A program made the position numbers and the translations under genes. From the NCBI GenBank assembly GCA_009885275.1, contig VFKY01000124.1, positions 1-6,151 on the forward strand: 6,151 nucleotides of DNA, given 5' to 3'. Within the stretch, counting starts at the first letter, position 1, and each line of letters begins with the position of its first letter. The notes beneath the pieces are model-generated. The model was not told the origin of the DNA. It worked only from the letters and a program-made list of their open reading frames with translations, and made no database searches. Shown here piece by piece: positions 1 through 6,151 of the stretch. Source of the stretch: Verrucomicrobiota bacterium. GTDB lineage: Bacteria; Verrucomicrobiota; Verrucomicrobiia; Verrucomicrobiales; Verrucomicrobiaceae.

Positions 1-1323
1 CGGCTCATTGAGAGCTGGTGGAACCGGAGGCGATACCGGCTCAGCTTTGGGTGCTGGTATCACCGGTGCGGGCGCAGGTGCGGGCGCAGACTCTTGAATC
101 TGCCGTGGCAATGCTGCCATGGGGATTCTGCCGGGAGGAAATGTTGGAGCTCCGGCGGGCGGACTTGCTGCGGGCTTATCTGCCATCAATTCACTACGCT
201 TTTTCAAGAGAGCGTTCACGGAGAAACTGGAAACCTCATAAATCCAACCTTCCATAGCTTTTTCGGCAGCTAGCTTGTCTTCGACAGTCTTCTTCTTAAA
301 CGCAAAATCTTCATTCAATTTTGCCTTGTCTTCTTCTTTCTCATCAGGCTCCGGCTTACGCTCCTTGGGAATATCAGCATTGACCGTTACTGAAACATAG
401 TACTTGGCTTCCCCGGCACCTACTGCTTTTTTCTCCAAGACTTTAACTTGATAGATGAAGTCTTCGAAAGTGGTAAGCGTGGCATTTACTGCGCCCTTCA
501 TAAAATCAGCATTACCTTTGTCCTTAGGCAACACATCTGTAAATGTGGCATTAGCCAGAACAGTAACAATACTCGAAGCCTTAGCGGTATCAAACGTCTC
601 GCCATCCTTAGTGTCGACCAGGCCAAACTCACCCTGAGCATCTGCACGAGTCAGTGTCCATGAATCCGCGTTATTGGGATTTGTTACCTGCACCGATTTA
701 AGCGCTCGAACGTCGAAAAATACTTTGTCTAACCATTCACTCGCTTCGGGGTTTAGCTCCGAAAGACTTTCGCTGATAATCCATACCGTATTTTCATCCT
801 TAGGAATCCGCACTAATCGTTGTTCGCCCGGTCCTCCCATCATATTGCCACTGGATGAGCCTCCGGTGGAATTAATTGGCGGACCTGCAATCAGCATTCC
901 GATAACTTCCCCCTTGTCGTTCATCAACTCCACTTGCAGACCTGTCTGTTCGGAGGGGGCATCACCCGGCGCAATCAACTTATTTTCGGCCAGCGCACTT
1001 TTGCCTATGGATTGTTTGCTTGTGATCTTGAGAGCCGAAAGCGATTCAACAGCACGCTTAATCTTATCAAAAGAAGCGGTATATTCACTTCGCTCCGCGA
1101 TAGTCCAGCGATCCCCAGAAATGGAGAGATTGGTTTGCTTATCTCCCTCCCGTATTCTTATTTTTCTAATATTGGATACGGCGAGATCAGGCAGCAAATA
1201 TTCTCGCATCTTCACTCCAGAGAGACGGGTCGAATTCATGCTGTTCGCACGATTCTGTTGATAGAAAAAAGCGAAAACAATAAGTCCCGCGAGCACAATT
1301 AGTAGAATGACAGTTTTTTTCAT
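1..1323 (-). CDS. DUF4340 domain-containing membrane-anchored protein (C-terminus cut by window edge)
   Basis: The frame is open for 441 codons from the ATG at 1323 to the left edge, with no stop, so the C-terminus is missing. Residues 4-21 are a hydrophobic segment with Lys2-Lys3 before it, a signal anchor that would place the rest outside the cytoplasmic membrane. Residues about 45-315 alternate short beta-like stretches and polar loops, as in DUF4340 proteins, with a Gly/Ser/Met-rich loop at 153-166. Residues 317-357 are highly charged (Lys/Glu/Asp). A final conserved-looking block (GWIYEVSSFSVNALLKKR, 359-376) is followed by a Pro/Ala-rich tail from about 383 to the edge. The gene starts 32 bases after the GldG-like gene and is surely co-transcribed with it. 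DUF4340 genes commonly sit next to GldG-like ABC genes; their biochemical role is unknown. There is no Shine-Dalgarno at normal spacing; the nearest AAGGA lies over 20 bases upstream. Coding status is very likely; the family call rests on context and general sequence character. Confidence 0.86.
   Translation of the reverse strand, partial: MKKTVILLIVLAGLIVFAFFYQQNRANSMNSTRLSGVKMREYLLPDLAVSNIRKIRIREGDKQTNLSISGDRWTIAERSEYTASFDKIKRAVESLSALKITSKQSIGKSALAENKLIAPGDAPSEQTGLQVELMNDKGEVIGMLIAGPPINSTGGSSSGNMMGGPGEQRLVRIPKDENTVWIISESLSELNPEASEWLDKVFFDVRALKSVQVTNPNNADSWTLTRADAQGEFGLVDTKDGETFDTAKASSIVTVLANATFTDVLPKDKGNADFMKGAVNATLTTFEDFIYQVKVLEKKAVGAGEAKYYVSVTVNADIPKERKPEPDEKEEDKAKLNEDFAFKKKTVEDKLAAEKAMEGWIYEVSSFSVNALLKKRSELMADKPAASPPAGAPTFPPGRIPMAALPRQIQESAPAPAPAPVIPAPKAEPVSPPVPPALNEP
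65..88. repeat. Perfect 12-bp tandem duplication in the Pro/Ala tail
   Basis: The unit GGTGCGGGCGCA occurs twice head to tail (65-76 and 77-88) with no mismatch. On the minus strand it encodes alternating Ala-Pro residues (about residues 413-420) in the low-complexity tail of the DUF4340 protein. It keeps the reading frame and is a likely site of length variation by slippage. Confidence 0.8.
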
Positions 1324-1355
1324 AGCTGTAGTTATAAGCGAATGATCCTTAAAGA

Positions 1356-3323
1356 TTAGTGAGCCGCTTGGAGTGAGCGCCGACGAAGTGCGATCATCAA
1401 TCCGAAAGCGATGACAAGTAAGGGAACAACCAACAGGTTAAGAGCTGTGATAATGGATTCACGTTGATCCTTCTTTTTATTTTGCTCCTTTTGAAGATTA
1501 CGGATGTCTGTTTTGATGGCGATTTGCTCATCAATAAGTTGCTTGCGCTGTTCTTGATTGATGTTCAACACCACCATGCCCTTCTCTTGCTTCACCCCGC
1601 CGAGGGTGGCTATTTTTTGAACAATATCGGTGAGCTTCTGATTTCGTTGCTCTATGAGCGGACGATATTCGCTTTCCACCTGAGCTTTGAGTTCTTCCAT
1701 TTTTGTAAAGGGACGCTTGGTAACTGCACGGCTGCGCACCGAGATAAGATCGATCCCACCACTGAGCATTTCTACGATATTAAGTAACAACGGCGCATTA
1801 GAATTTCTTGCGATCGCCATGGGCCGACCACTTGGATCACTTTCAAAACAGAACATGTCATAGAACATATCCACATCACTGAAGAGAAACACGACTCCAT
1901 CTTTGTTTTGTGATTCCTTGAGGAAGGCGGGCTTAGCGTCCGCCTTGACTTCAGGGGCGATAGCGGGTGCTCCCGCGTTTTTCTTTTCTTCGCCACCTTT
2001 TCCACCGGGTAACTTTAGGCCTGCTCCCTCTGCAGGTTCTTTTTCCTTGGGAGGACCATCTGGAAATGCTGTTTTAAAATTACCATTGAGACGCAATGCC
2101 AAACTTTGTTTTTTTCCTGAAGGCTGGAATGTACTTAGCCCTTGTGATCTTGCTTTCTCTGCCGCAGCACTATCAATCAATTCAGAATTTTCAGAAGATT
2201 GTAACAATGTTGTTGCCGTAATACCGTCCCGCTTTTCCATGACAAAGGAACCAGGCGCAAAGAGTTGCACAATATCAAGAGAAGAGCTGAAAGGTTCATC
2301 CCTATTGATGCCATTACGATCAAGGGTGAGGAATGTTGGCACAGCACGCCCTTGGGTGTTTGTGCGATAAGTCATATCCGCAACAACCATATTTACATCA
2401 TAGGTAACGCCCCATGATTTAAAGAGTTGTTTCAAATCTGAGTTCGGCCCGACGTTGTTGGTAGGTGGCGCTCCCATTTGCCCGGGAGTATTGTAAGCCT
2501 GACTCACAAGACACTGCGAATCCACCATGGCAATGACCTTGCCCCCTCTTAGTAGAAACTGATCGATAGCAAACTCTGCTTTCTCGGTAATACCGGATGG
2601 ATGTATCACTAGGAGCATGTTGATATTTGCATCAATGGCACCTGAAGTCATCGGTACTTCAATCACATCGTAATCAAGTTTCAATTGTTGAATAATCATC
2701 CAAGGCGGTTGCTGACGCTGCTGCATCATCGGAGGAAAATTAAAGGCGGGGCCGGCAAGCGGTATGGAACTCATGACACCAATAACGCCGCGCTTTGTGG
2801 TCGTCACTTTTTTCAATGCTCTCGCAATACTGTATTCGAGAGATGCTTCCTCGCGAGGATCGAGTGCTGAGATAATCTCCTTCTGTTGAAGGCATTGAAT
2901 GGCAAGACCAAAATAGGCTTTTCCACCCTCAGCATTCATGGCGTGCCCTTGAATATCATCACTGGTCGCGCGGTCCTCCGCTTCTGTATCCGGACGTGGA
3001 TCAATCTTTTCTAAAGTGATTTTGCCATCACTCGCTTTCTGAAACTCGAGGAGTAGATCTTCCACCGTTGTGGCATAGCTTTGCACCCATTGGGGCATGA
3101 TACGACTATCACGAGTGGCGTAGAAACGGATGGTGACCGGTTTATCAGGATTCAGTTTAGAAACGATATTGCGGGAACCTTCCGAGAGAGTGAAAATTTT
3201 ATTTTCTGTAAGGTCAGCTCGGAAGTTAAAAAATCCCAAGGCCCCAACAATGTAATTCACCACCACGAGAATGGCAGCAACAATAAAGAGCGTGAGTGCA
3301 GCAGAAGCGGTTTTGTTTTTCAT
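1356..3323 (-). CDS. GldG-like ABC transporter auxiliary protein (ABC_transp_aux family)
   Basis: This 655-residue protein is membrane-anchored at both ends. Residues about 7-31 form an N-terminal transmembrane helix, followed by the typical GldG-family entry (LTENKIFTLSEGS, 38-50) and a thioredoxin-like stretch (PVTIRFYATRD, 62-72). Residues about 175-345 fit the ABC_transp_aux domain, including a strand pattern near MLLVIHPSGITEKAEFAIDQ (236-255) and GGKVIAMVD (260-268). Residues 421-466 are a Pro/Lys/Gly/Glu/Ala-rich linker. The domain resumes at VVFLFSDVDMFYD (477-489). Residues about 540-575 and 588-622 are charged and look coiled-coil. A C-terminal helix (about 624-645) ends in an Arg-rich cytoplasmic tail. 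In Bacteroidota, GldG works with the permease GldF and ATPase GldA in gliding and secretion. Here the same partners lie directly upstream, so it is probably the extracytoplasmic component of that transporter. The substrate is unknown. The start lies 29 bases after the permease stop, without a visible Shine-Dalgarno. Confidence 0.92.
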   Translation of the reverse strand: MKNKTASAALTLFIVAAILVVVNYIVGALGFFNFRADLTENKIFTLSEGSRNIVSKLNPDKPVTIRFYATRDSRIMPQWVQSYATTVEDLLLEFQKASDGKITLEKIDPRPDTEAEDRATSDDIQGHAMNAEGGKAYFGLAIQCLQQKEIISALDPREEASLEYSIARALKKVTTTKRGVIGVMSSIPLAGPAFNFPPMMQQRQQPPWMIIQQLKLDYDVIEVPMTSGAIDANINMLLVIHPSGITEKAEFAIDQFLLRGGKVIAMVDSQCLVSQAYNTPGQMGAPPTNNVGPNSDLKQLFKSWGVTYDVNMVVADMTYRTNTQGRAVPTFLTLDRNGINRDEPFSSSLDIVQLFAPGSFVMEKRDGITATTLLQSSENSELIDSAAAEKARSQGLSTFQPSGKKQSLALRLNGNFKTAFPDGPPKEKEPAEGAGLKLPGGKGGEEKKNAGAPAIAPEVKADAKPAFLKESQNKDGVVFLFSDVDMFYDMFCFESDPSGRPMAIARNSNAPLLLNIVEMLSGGIDLISVRSRAVTKRPFTKMEELKAQVESEYRPLIEQRNQKLTDIVQKIATLGGVKQEKGMVVLNINQEQRKQLIDEQIAIKTDIRNLQKEQNKKKDQRESIITALNLLVVPLLVIAFGLMIALRRRSLQAAH

Positions 3324-3352
3324 ACGAGTCAGAAAAGTTTATGGAGTGATTT

Positions 3353-4105
3353 TCAGGCGCGCTTGGACTGAATCGCGTAATGGGTGATCATGAGACAGAA
3401 AGTAATGACGCTCGCAAAATAGAGTATGTCACGGAAGACGAGTAATCCTTTCGACATGTCATAGAAATGACTAAGAAAACAAAGGTAACTAATGAAGCGA
3501 ACAGTGTCCTCCATCGAAGCTGGAAGTGATTTAATAATAGCATCCACCACTTGCTGCATTCCCAATAGCGTAAGCACCAAACATATCGCCACCGAAATAA
3601 TGAAGCAGATCACCTGACTGCGGGTAAAGGCGCTCACGGCTGAAGTTACAGCGAGGCAACTGATCGCATAAAAGTAACTGGCAACATAGGAACTAAGAAT
3701 CGGACCTGAATCAGGTTCACCAAGATATGAAACGGTCCAGACAATCGGAAACGTCAACGTCAGCGCGATGAGCCAGACCATGGCCGCAGCAAAGAATTTA
3801 CCAAGAATCGCCTGCCAAGGTGAAATTGGCATCGTCATAAGCAATTCCATGGTGCCCAATCGATGCTCTTCCGACCAAAGTTTCATTCCAACTGCAGGGG
3901 CTAGCACCATGTAAATCCAAGGATGCCACATAAAGAAAGGGCGCGTCAGCGAGGCGTCATCAGTGGAGAGGAATCCGCCAAAAAAGAAGCAGAACCCCAT
4001 AACGGCAAGAAGATAGATCACTAAAATGACGTAGGCGACAGGCGAGTTGAAGTAAGAGAAAAACTCCCTCTTAAAAACGGCGAATATATTTTTCGTTGAG
4101 CTCAT
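3353..4105 (-). CDS. ABC-2 type transporter permease, GldF-like
   Basis: The 250-residue protein has about six hydrophobic segments (roughly 20-45, 58-77, 104-128, 137-160, 164-186 and 226-246), the usual count for an ABC-2 permease. The N-terminus (IFAVFKREFFSYFNSPVAYV, 7-26) and the loop WSEEHRLGTMELLMTMPIS (77-95) match the GldF/NosY-like branch; this loop lies after the second helix and is expected to contact the ATPase. It would form the membrane channel of the complex with the upstream ATPase and downstream GldG-like protein. Length is normal for the family. The ATG at 4105 is favoured because the protein begins as homologues do, with a short cytoplasmic stretch before the first helix. 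No Shine-Dalgarno is visible (the upstream bases are AT-rich). The 90-base gap to the ATPase is the largest within the four-gene set. Confidence 0.93.
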   Translation of the reverse strand: MSSTKNIFAVFKREFFSYFNSPVAYVILVIYLLAVMGFCFFFGGFLSTDDASLTRPFFMWHPWIYMVLAPAVGMKLWSEEHRLGTMELLMTMPISPWQAILGKFFAAAMVWLIALTLTFPIVWTVSYLGEPDSGPILSSYVASYFYAISCLAVTSAVSAFTRSQVICFIISVAICLVLTLLGMQQVVDAIIKSLPASMEDTVRFISYLCFLSHFYDMSKGLLVFRDILYFASVITFCLMITHYAIQSKRA

Positions 4106-4195
4106 GATTGAATATGGATAGTAAATAATTAAATGAAACGGGAATGCATAAGAGTGCGCGTTGATTAGTCAGCAGCAACGCAGCCTCTCTGGACA
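4106..4195. other. 90-bp spacer between ATPase and permease genes
   Basis: This spacer is longer than the other two in the set (29 and 32 bases). The part next to the permease start is AT-rich, and the part after the ATPase stop is mixed. I see no strong hairpin with a T-tract, no credible small gene and no convincing promoter, so read-through from ATPase to permease is the simplest reading. Confidence 0.45.
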
Positions 4196-5146
4196 TCAAA
4201 CAACATCCGAGCGTGTGATGCTACGGAAGACTTCATCGAGCCTTCCCTCTTCACGGTGGAGTTCTTCAAGCTTCCAAGATTTAGCTGACACGAGCGCAGC
4301 AATCTCTAGCGCCAGTTCTGATGGCTTGATTTTGTGAGTGGATAGGACGCGGCCCGAAAAACTGCTGTCATCGCAGGACTTGGGTTCAATTTTTTCGACC
4401 CCGATGATCTTTTCCAATTCTGCGCGAATTCCACTACCGGCAAAACCACGGATCACCACATGAATCGCATCGGCACCAGGGGCTCTTCTTTTAAGATCCG
4501 CAGGGGTTCCGTCAGCAACGATTTTACCATGGTCAATAATGATGGCGCGGGAGCATACAGCTTCGACTTCCTCCAAAATATGCGTGGAGAACACAATGGC
4601 TTTAGTCTCCCCCATCCTTTTGATAAGATTTCGCACTTCATGCTTTTGATTCGGATCGAGACCATCTGTCGGCTCATCTAGAATCAACACCTCAGGATCA
4701 TGAATAATACTCTGGGCAAAGCAGGTGCGATGACGATACCCTTTGGAAAGTGTGTCTACACTTTGATTGCGAACAGAATCGAGGAAGCAAGTGTCGAGAG
4801 CTCTATCAACCGCTTTCATTTTTGCGGCACCGTAAAGGCCACGAAGTTCTGCCGTAAAACCAAGAAATCCCACCACACTCATATCGGAGTATAGAGGGGC
4901 GTTCTCTGGCAAATAACCCAGACAACTTTTGGCCAACTCAGGTTTCTCCAACATATCTACGCCACCAACCAAAACAGAGCCTGCCGTGGGATTAAAGTAA
5001 CCCGTAACCATCCGCATGGTCGTAGATTTTCCAGCTCCGTTAGGCCCAAGAAAACCAAGCACCTCACCCCTCTTAACATTGAAGGTGACGCCATCTACAG
5101 CAACTTTGCTTCCGAACATTTTTCTTAGATCTTTTACCTGAATCAT
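4196..5146 (-). CDS. ABC transporter ATP-binding protein, GldA-like
   Basis: The 316-residue cytoplasmic ATPase powers the adjacent permease. All core motifs are visible: aromatic A-loop residue Phe11, Walker A GPNGAGKST (34-42), signature LSKGY (133-137, the Gld/CcmA-like variant of LSGGQ), Walker B LILDEP (154-159) with catalytic Glu158, D-loop GLDPNQ (162-167) and the switch His189 in STH. The Q-loop region reads GYLPENAPLY (77-86), with Glu where many ABC ATPases have Gln; this replacement is usual in the GldA-like branch. After the nucleotide-binding domain, residues about 225-316 form a C-terminal extension ending in LEELHREEGRLDEVFRSIT, the DrrA/GldA-type tail. The gene is the first of the four-gene set and is preceded by a 148-base gap that could hold the promoter. 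The start at 5146 fits the family N-terminus. The bases just before it are C-rich, so no Shine-Dalgarno is present. Confidence 0.95.
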   Translation of the reverse strand: MIQVKDLRKMFGSKVAVDGVTFNVKRGEVLGFLGPNGAGKSTTMRMVTGYFNPTAGSVLVGGVDMLEKPELAKSCLGYLPENAPLYSDMSVVGFLGFTAELRGLYGAAKMKAVDRALDTCFLDSVRNQSVDTLSKGYRHRTCFAQSIIHDPEVLILDEPTDGLDPNQKHEVRNLIKRMGETKAIVFSTHILEEVEAVCSRAIIIDHGKIVADGTPADLKRRAPGADAIHVVIRGFAGSGIRAELEKIIGVEKIEPKSCDDSSFSGRVLSTHKIKPSELALEIAALVSAKSWKLEELHREEGRLDEVFRSITRSDVV

Positions 5147-5294
5147 AGGGGGATATTTTTACGTTTCACCGATGCTGTTTTTTGGAAATTAAGGCTTATA
5201 AGACAGGGTTGTTACATAAGCGTTCAATAACTTTTAAATGCGAATAGAAGGCGAGGCAACCATTGTTTATATAACAGCCAAACCGAGTCCGGCC
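5147..5294. other. Intergenic region upstream of the ABC gene set
   Basis: This 148-base AT-rich gap lies between the sufU-like stop and the ATPase start, both on the minus strand. I see no Rho-independent terminator for the upstream gene: no GC-rich hairpin followed by a T-run. The gap can hold a promoter for the ABC set, but read-through from the sufU-like gene is also possible. Confidence 0.5.
5231..5259 (-). promoter_or_regulatory. Candidate sigma70-type promoter for the ABC gene set
   Basis: Reading the minus strand, TTGCCT (5259-5254) and TAAAAG (5236-5231) are separated by 17 bases. Each hexamer matches the consensus at four of six positions. The predicted start would leave a leader of roughly 75-80 bases before the ATPase ATG. 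A second, worse pair (TTGAAC at 5227-5222 with CTTATA at 5202-5197) has a 19-base spacer. AT-rich DNA gives such matches often by chance, so this is weak. Confidence 0.22.
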
Positions 5295-5729
5295 CTATGT
5301 ATTTAACATCCTGAGAAGGAGTTGTGCCGCTAAAGTAGCGCACTGCACCCTGGAAGGCTTGCCTGCAAAAATAAACAAAGCCGCCACTTCGCCATACTCC
5401 TCAAAGTACTCGGAAGGATCTGTTCCGTCATTTTCCATGAGCCTACAAAAACGCTCCAGTCCGACTTTGGCATCTGCACGCGTTAGTGAGTTAACATAAG
5501 AGACCATGAGCGATGCGCCAGCCTGACTGGCGGCACAACCTGCCCCCTCAAAACACCCACGAACAGGTAAACTTTCATCGATATCCATTTTTAATGAAAT
5601 CTGAATCTGGTCGCCACATGAGCGGTTCTCGATCATCTCCGCCGTACCGTCTTCACACTTGACTGCAAACCTAGGCTTTCGGAAATGATCCCGAAGTATG
5701 GCTTCACAAATTTCAGACGTAAGCAACAT
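5295..5729 (-). CDS. sufU: SufU-type Fe-S cluster assembly protein (NifU/IscU N-terminal family)
   Basis: The 144-residue cytoplasmic protein belongs to the IscU/NifU_N fold family. The three conserved cysteines and the aspartate are present: Cys38 and Asp40 in NRSCGD, Cys65 in FEGAGCAAS, and Cys130 in RVQCATL. In studied SufU proteins these four residues bind zinc and accept persulfide sulfur from the cysteine desulfurase SufS. The stretch of about 64 residues between the second and third cysteines includes the extra segment (about 95-118) that separates SufU from the shorter IscU. C-terminal NifU and ferredoxin-like domains are absent. Four further cysteines (8, 25, 59, 95) lie outside the usual ligand set. 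The start at 5729 gives the expected short N-terminal helix (SEICEAILRDHFRKPR). No sufS, sufB, sufC or sufD is visible, so its partners must lie elsewhere or beyond the gene to the right. Whether it acts as scaffold or as sulfur-transfer protein cannot be read from sequence. Confidence 0.9.
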   Translation of the reverse strand: MLLTSEICEAILRDHFRKPRFAVKCEDGTAEMIENRSCGDQIQISLKMDIDESLPVRGCFEGAGCAASQAGASLMVSYVNSLTRADAKVGLERFCRLMENDGTDPSEYFEEYGEVAALFIFAGKPSRVQCATLAAQLLLRMLNT

Positions 5730-5837
5730 TGAGTGACTCTAGTGGATTTAATAACGAAGGCTCACCAGAGCAGAAATAAGGAATCGATCAAGAACCTTGC
5801 CACATGGCCTATCAATATTTACTATTAGTTCTCCTTC
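5730..5837. other. Divergent intergenic region
   Basis: These 108 bases separate two genes that are transcribed away from each other, so both promoters should lie here. The rightward one has a good candidate (see the separate entry). For the leftward sufU-like gene I see an AT-rich stretch just upstream (TTATTAAAT on the minus strand) but no matching -35 hexamer at the right distance. No clear operator palindrome or Fe-S regulator site is apparent. Confidence 0.5.
5797..5825 (+). promoter_or_regulatory. Candidate sigma70-type promoter, possibly giving a leaderless transcript
   Basis: TTGCCA (5797-5802, five of six consensus matches) is followed after exactly 17 bases by TACTAT (5820-5825, four of six). 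Transcription would begin near 5831-5833, only about five to seven bases before the ATG at 5838. That fits the missing Shine-Dalgarno at this gene. The call is by eye from consensus and spacing only. Confidence 0.45.
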
Positions 5838-6151
5838 ATGCTAAATACGCAAAATCCAAATCCCAACGAACAAAAGCAGCTATCGATACTGCGTCCTGCA
5901 AAAGCGGCGTGGCAATGGATGTTTCCGCCCACTCAAGCTCATCGCGATCGGCAATCAAACACTGCACGTATTGCTGCCGCCAGTGCCATTATTATATTTT
6001 CCATCTCGCTGGTTGTCTTTGTTTTCTCAAATGGTCGAGCCTGGCACAAGAGCTACAAGTCATGGCAATCAAACCGAGCCGTGGTAAAATCAGAACAGTT
6101 TGAAAAAGAGGAGAAGCTCATGGAGGCGGTCACGGAAGCAAATAAGGCTTA
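5838..6151 (+). CDS. Single-pass membrane protein, N-terminal part (cut by window edge; possible TPR protein)
   Basis: The frame is open from the ATG at 5838 to the right edge (104 codons plus two bases), with an in-frame TAG at 5826 just upstream, so the start cannot lie further left. Residues 1-44 are polar, rich in Asn, Gln and Pro and then basic, and presumably cytoplasmic. Residues about 46-64 (AAASAIIIFSISLVVFVFS) form one transmembrane helix. Residues 67-104 are charged, Glu/Lys-rich and helical-looking (VVKSEQFEKEEKLMEAVTEA, 82-101). The sequence stops at ANKA, which resembles the second helix of a TPR unit as seen in membrane-anchored TPR proteins of Verrucomicrobiota, but too little is present to assign a family. 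A later start at Met28 is possible but less likely. There is no Shine-Dalgarno: the bases before the ATG are pyrimidine-rich (TTCTCCTTC). The gene is divergent from the sufU-like gene, and no functional link can be shown. Confidence 0.8.
   Translation, partial: MLNTQNPNPNEQKQLSILRPAKAAWQWMFPPTQAHRDRQSNTARIAAASAIIIFSISLVVFVFSNGRAWHKSYKSWQSNRAVVKSEQFEKEEKLMEAVTEANKA

Noticed and set aside
674..1302. Two long overlapping plus-strand open frames (674-1261 and 934-1302)
   Set aside because: They lie antisense to the continuous 441-codon DUF4340 frame, which has a signal anchor, sensible composition and operon context. The plus-strand translations look like no family and overlap each other.
1772..2005. 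Minus-strand open frame in another frame of the GldG-like gene
   Set aside because: The main frame is intact through this region, so this is neither a frameshift remnant nor a separate gene.
1903..2370. Plus-strand open frame of 155 codons inside the GldG-like gene
   Set aside because: It is antisense to a well-supported gene. Its Pro/Ser/Phe-rich translation mirrors the low-complexity linker and has no domain character.
4138..4158. Possible terminator or small gene in the ATPase-permease spacer
   Set aside because: No GC-rich stem followed by a T-run was found on the minus strand, and no start with a plausible coding frame fits the 90 bases.
4887..4916. Missing Q-loop glutamine in the ATPase (LPENAPLY) as a sign of inactivity
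   Set aside because: GldA-like ATPases commonly have this form, and Walker A, Walker B, the catalytic Glu and the switch His are all intact, so activity is expected.
5265..5275. Near-palindrome GTTTATATAAC in the gap upstream of the ABC set
   Set aside because: The inverted match is short, imperfect and entirely AT-rich, which is expected by chance in this AT-rich gap. It matches no regulator site that I can name.
5804..6103. Plus-strand 99-codon open frame starting at 5804
   Set aside because: It overlaps the frame from 5838 that stays open to the edge and encodes a clean transmembrane helix. The 5804 translation is Ser/Cys/His-rich and looks like a shadow, and its ATG falls inside the candidate promoter spacer.

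Overview
The window carries six protein-coding genes. Five lie on the minus strand and one on the plus strand, and two of the six are cut by the window edges. I see no rRNA, tRNA, CRISPR array, insertion sequence or phage gene. Gene content suggests a Verrucomicrobiota or related PVC-group bacterium: a Gld-type ABC ATPase, permease and GldG-like auxiliary protein followed by a DUF4340 protein, with a SufU-type scaffold nearby. Base composition is moderate. This assignment is an inference from family knowledge, since no marker gene is present.

Positions 5146 down to 1 (minus strand) hold a four-gene set in transcription order: ABC ATPase (5146-4196), ABC-2 type permease (4105-3353), GldG-like membrane-anchored auxiliary protein (3323-1356), and a DUF4340 membrane-anchored protein (1323 to the window edge, C-terminus missing). 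The last three genes are separated by only 29 and 32 bases. The ATPase and permease are 90 bases apart. Together they look like one ABC transport complex: the ATPase drives the permease, and two proteins anchored at the N-terminus expose large domains outside the cytoplasmic membrane. The substrate is not known. Homologues are named after Bacteroidota gliding motility, but nothing here shows that this organism glides.

Positions 5729-5295 (minus strand) hold a SufU-type Fe-S cluster assembly protein with all its metal-ligand residues. No other suf gene is visible. A 148-base gap separates it from the ATPase, so it may or may not share the operon's transcript.

Positions 5730-5837 are a divergent intergenic region. 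A plausible sigma70-type promoter (TTGCCA, 17 bases, TACTAT) points right and would start transcription only a few bases before the ATG at 5838. That gene runs off the right edge and encodes a single-pass membrane protein whose visible end is helical, possibly the start of a TPR domain.

None of the six start codons has a convincing Shine-Dalgarno sequence at normal spacing. I found no strong evidence of a wholly new system. The most useful leads are the DUF4340/GldG pair as the external part of an uncharacterised ABC machine, the SD-less starts, and the possible leaderless gene.
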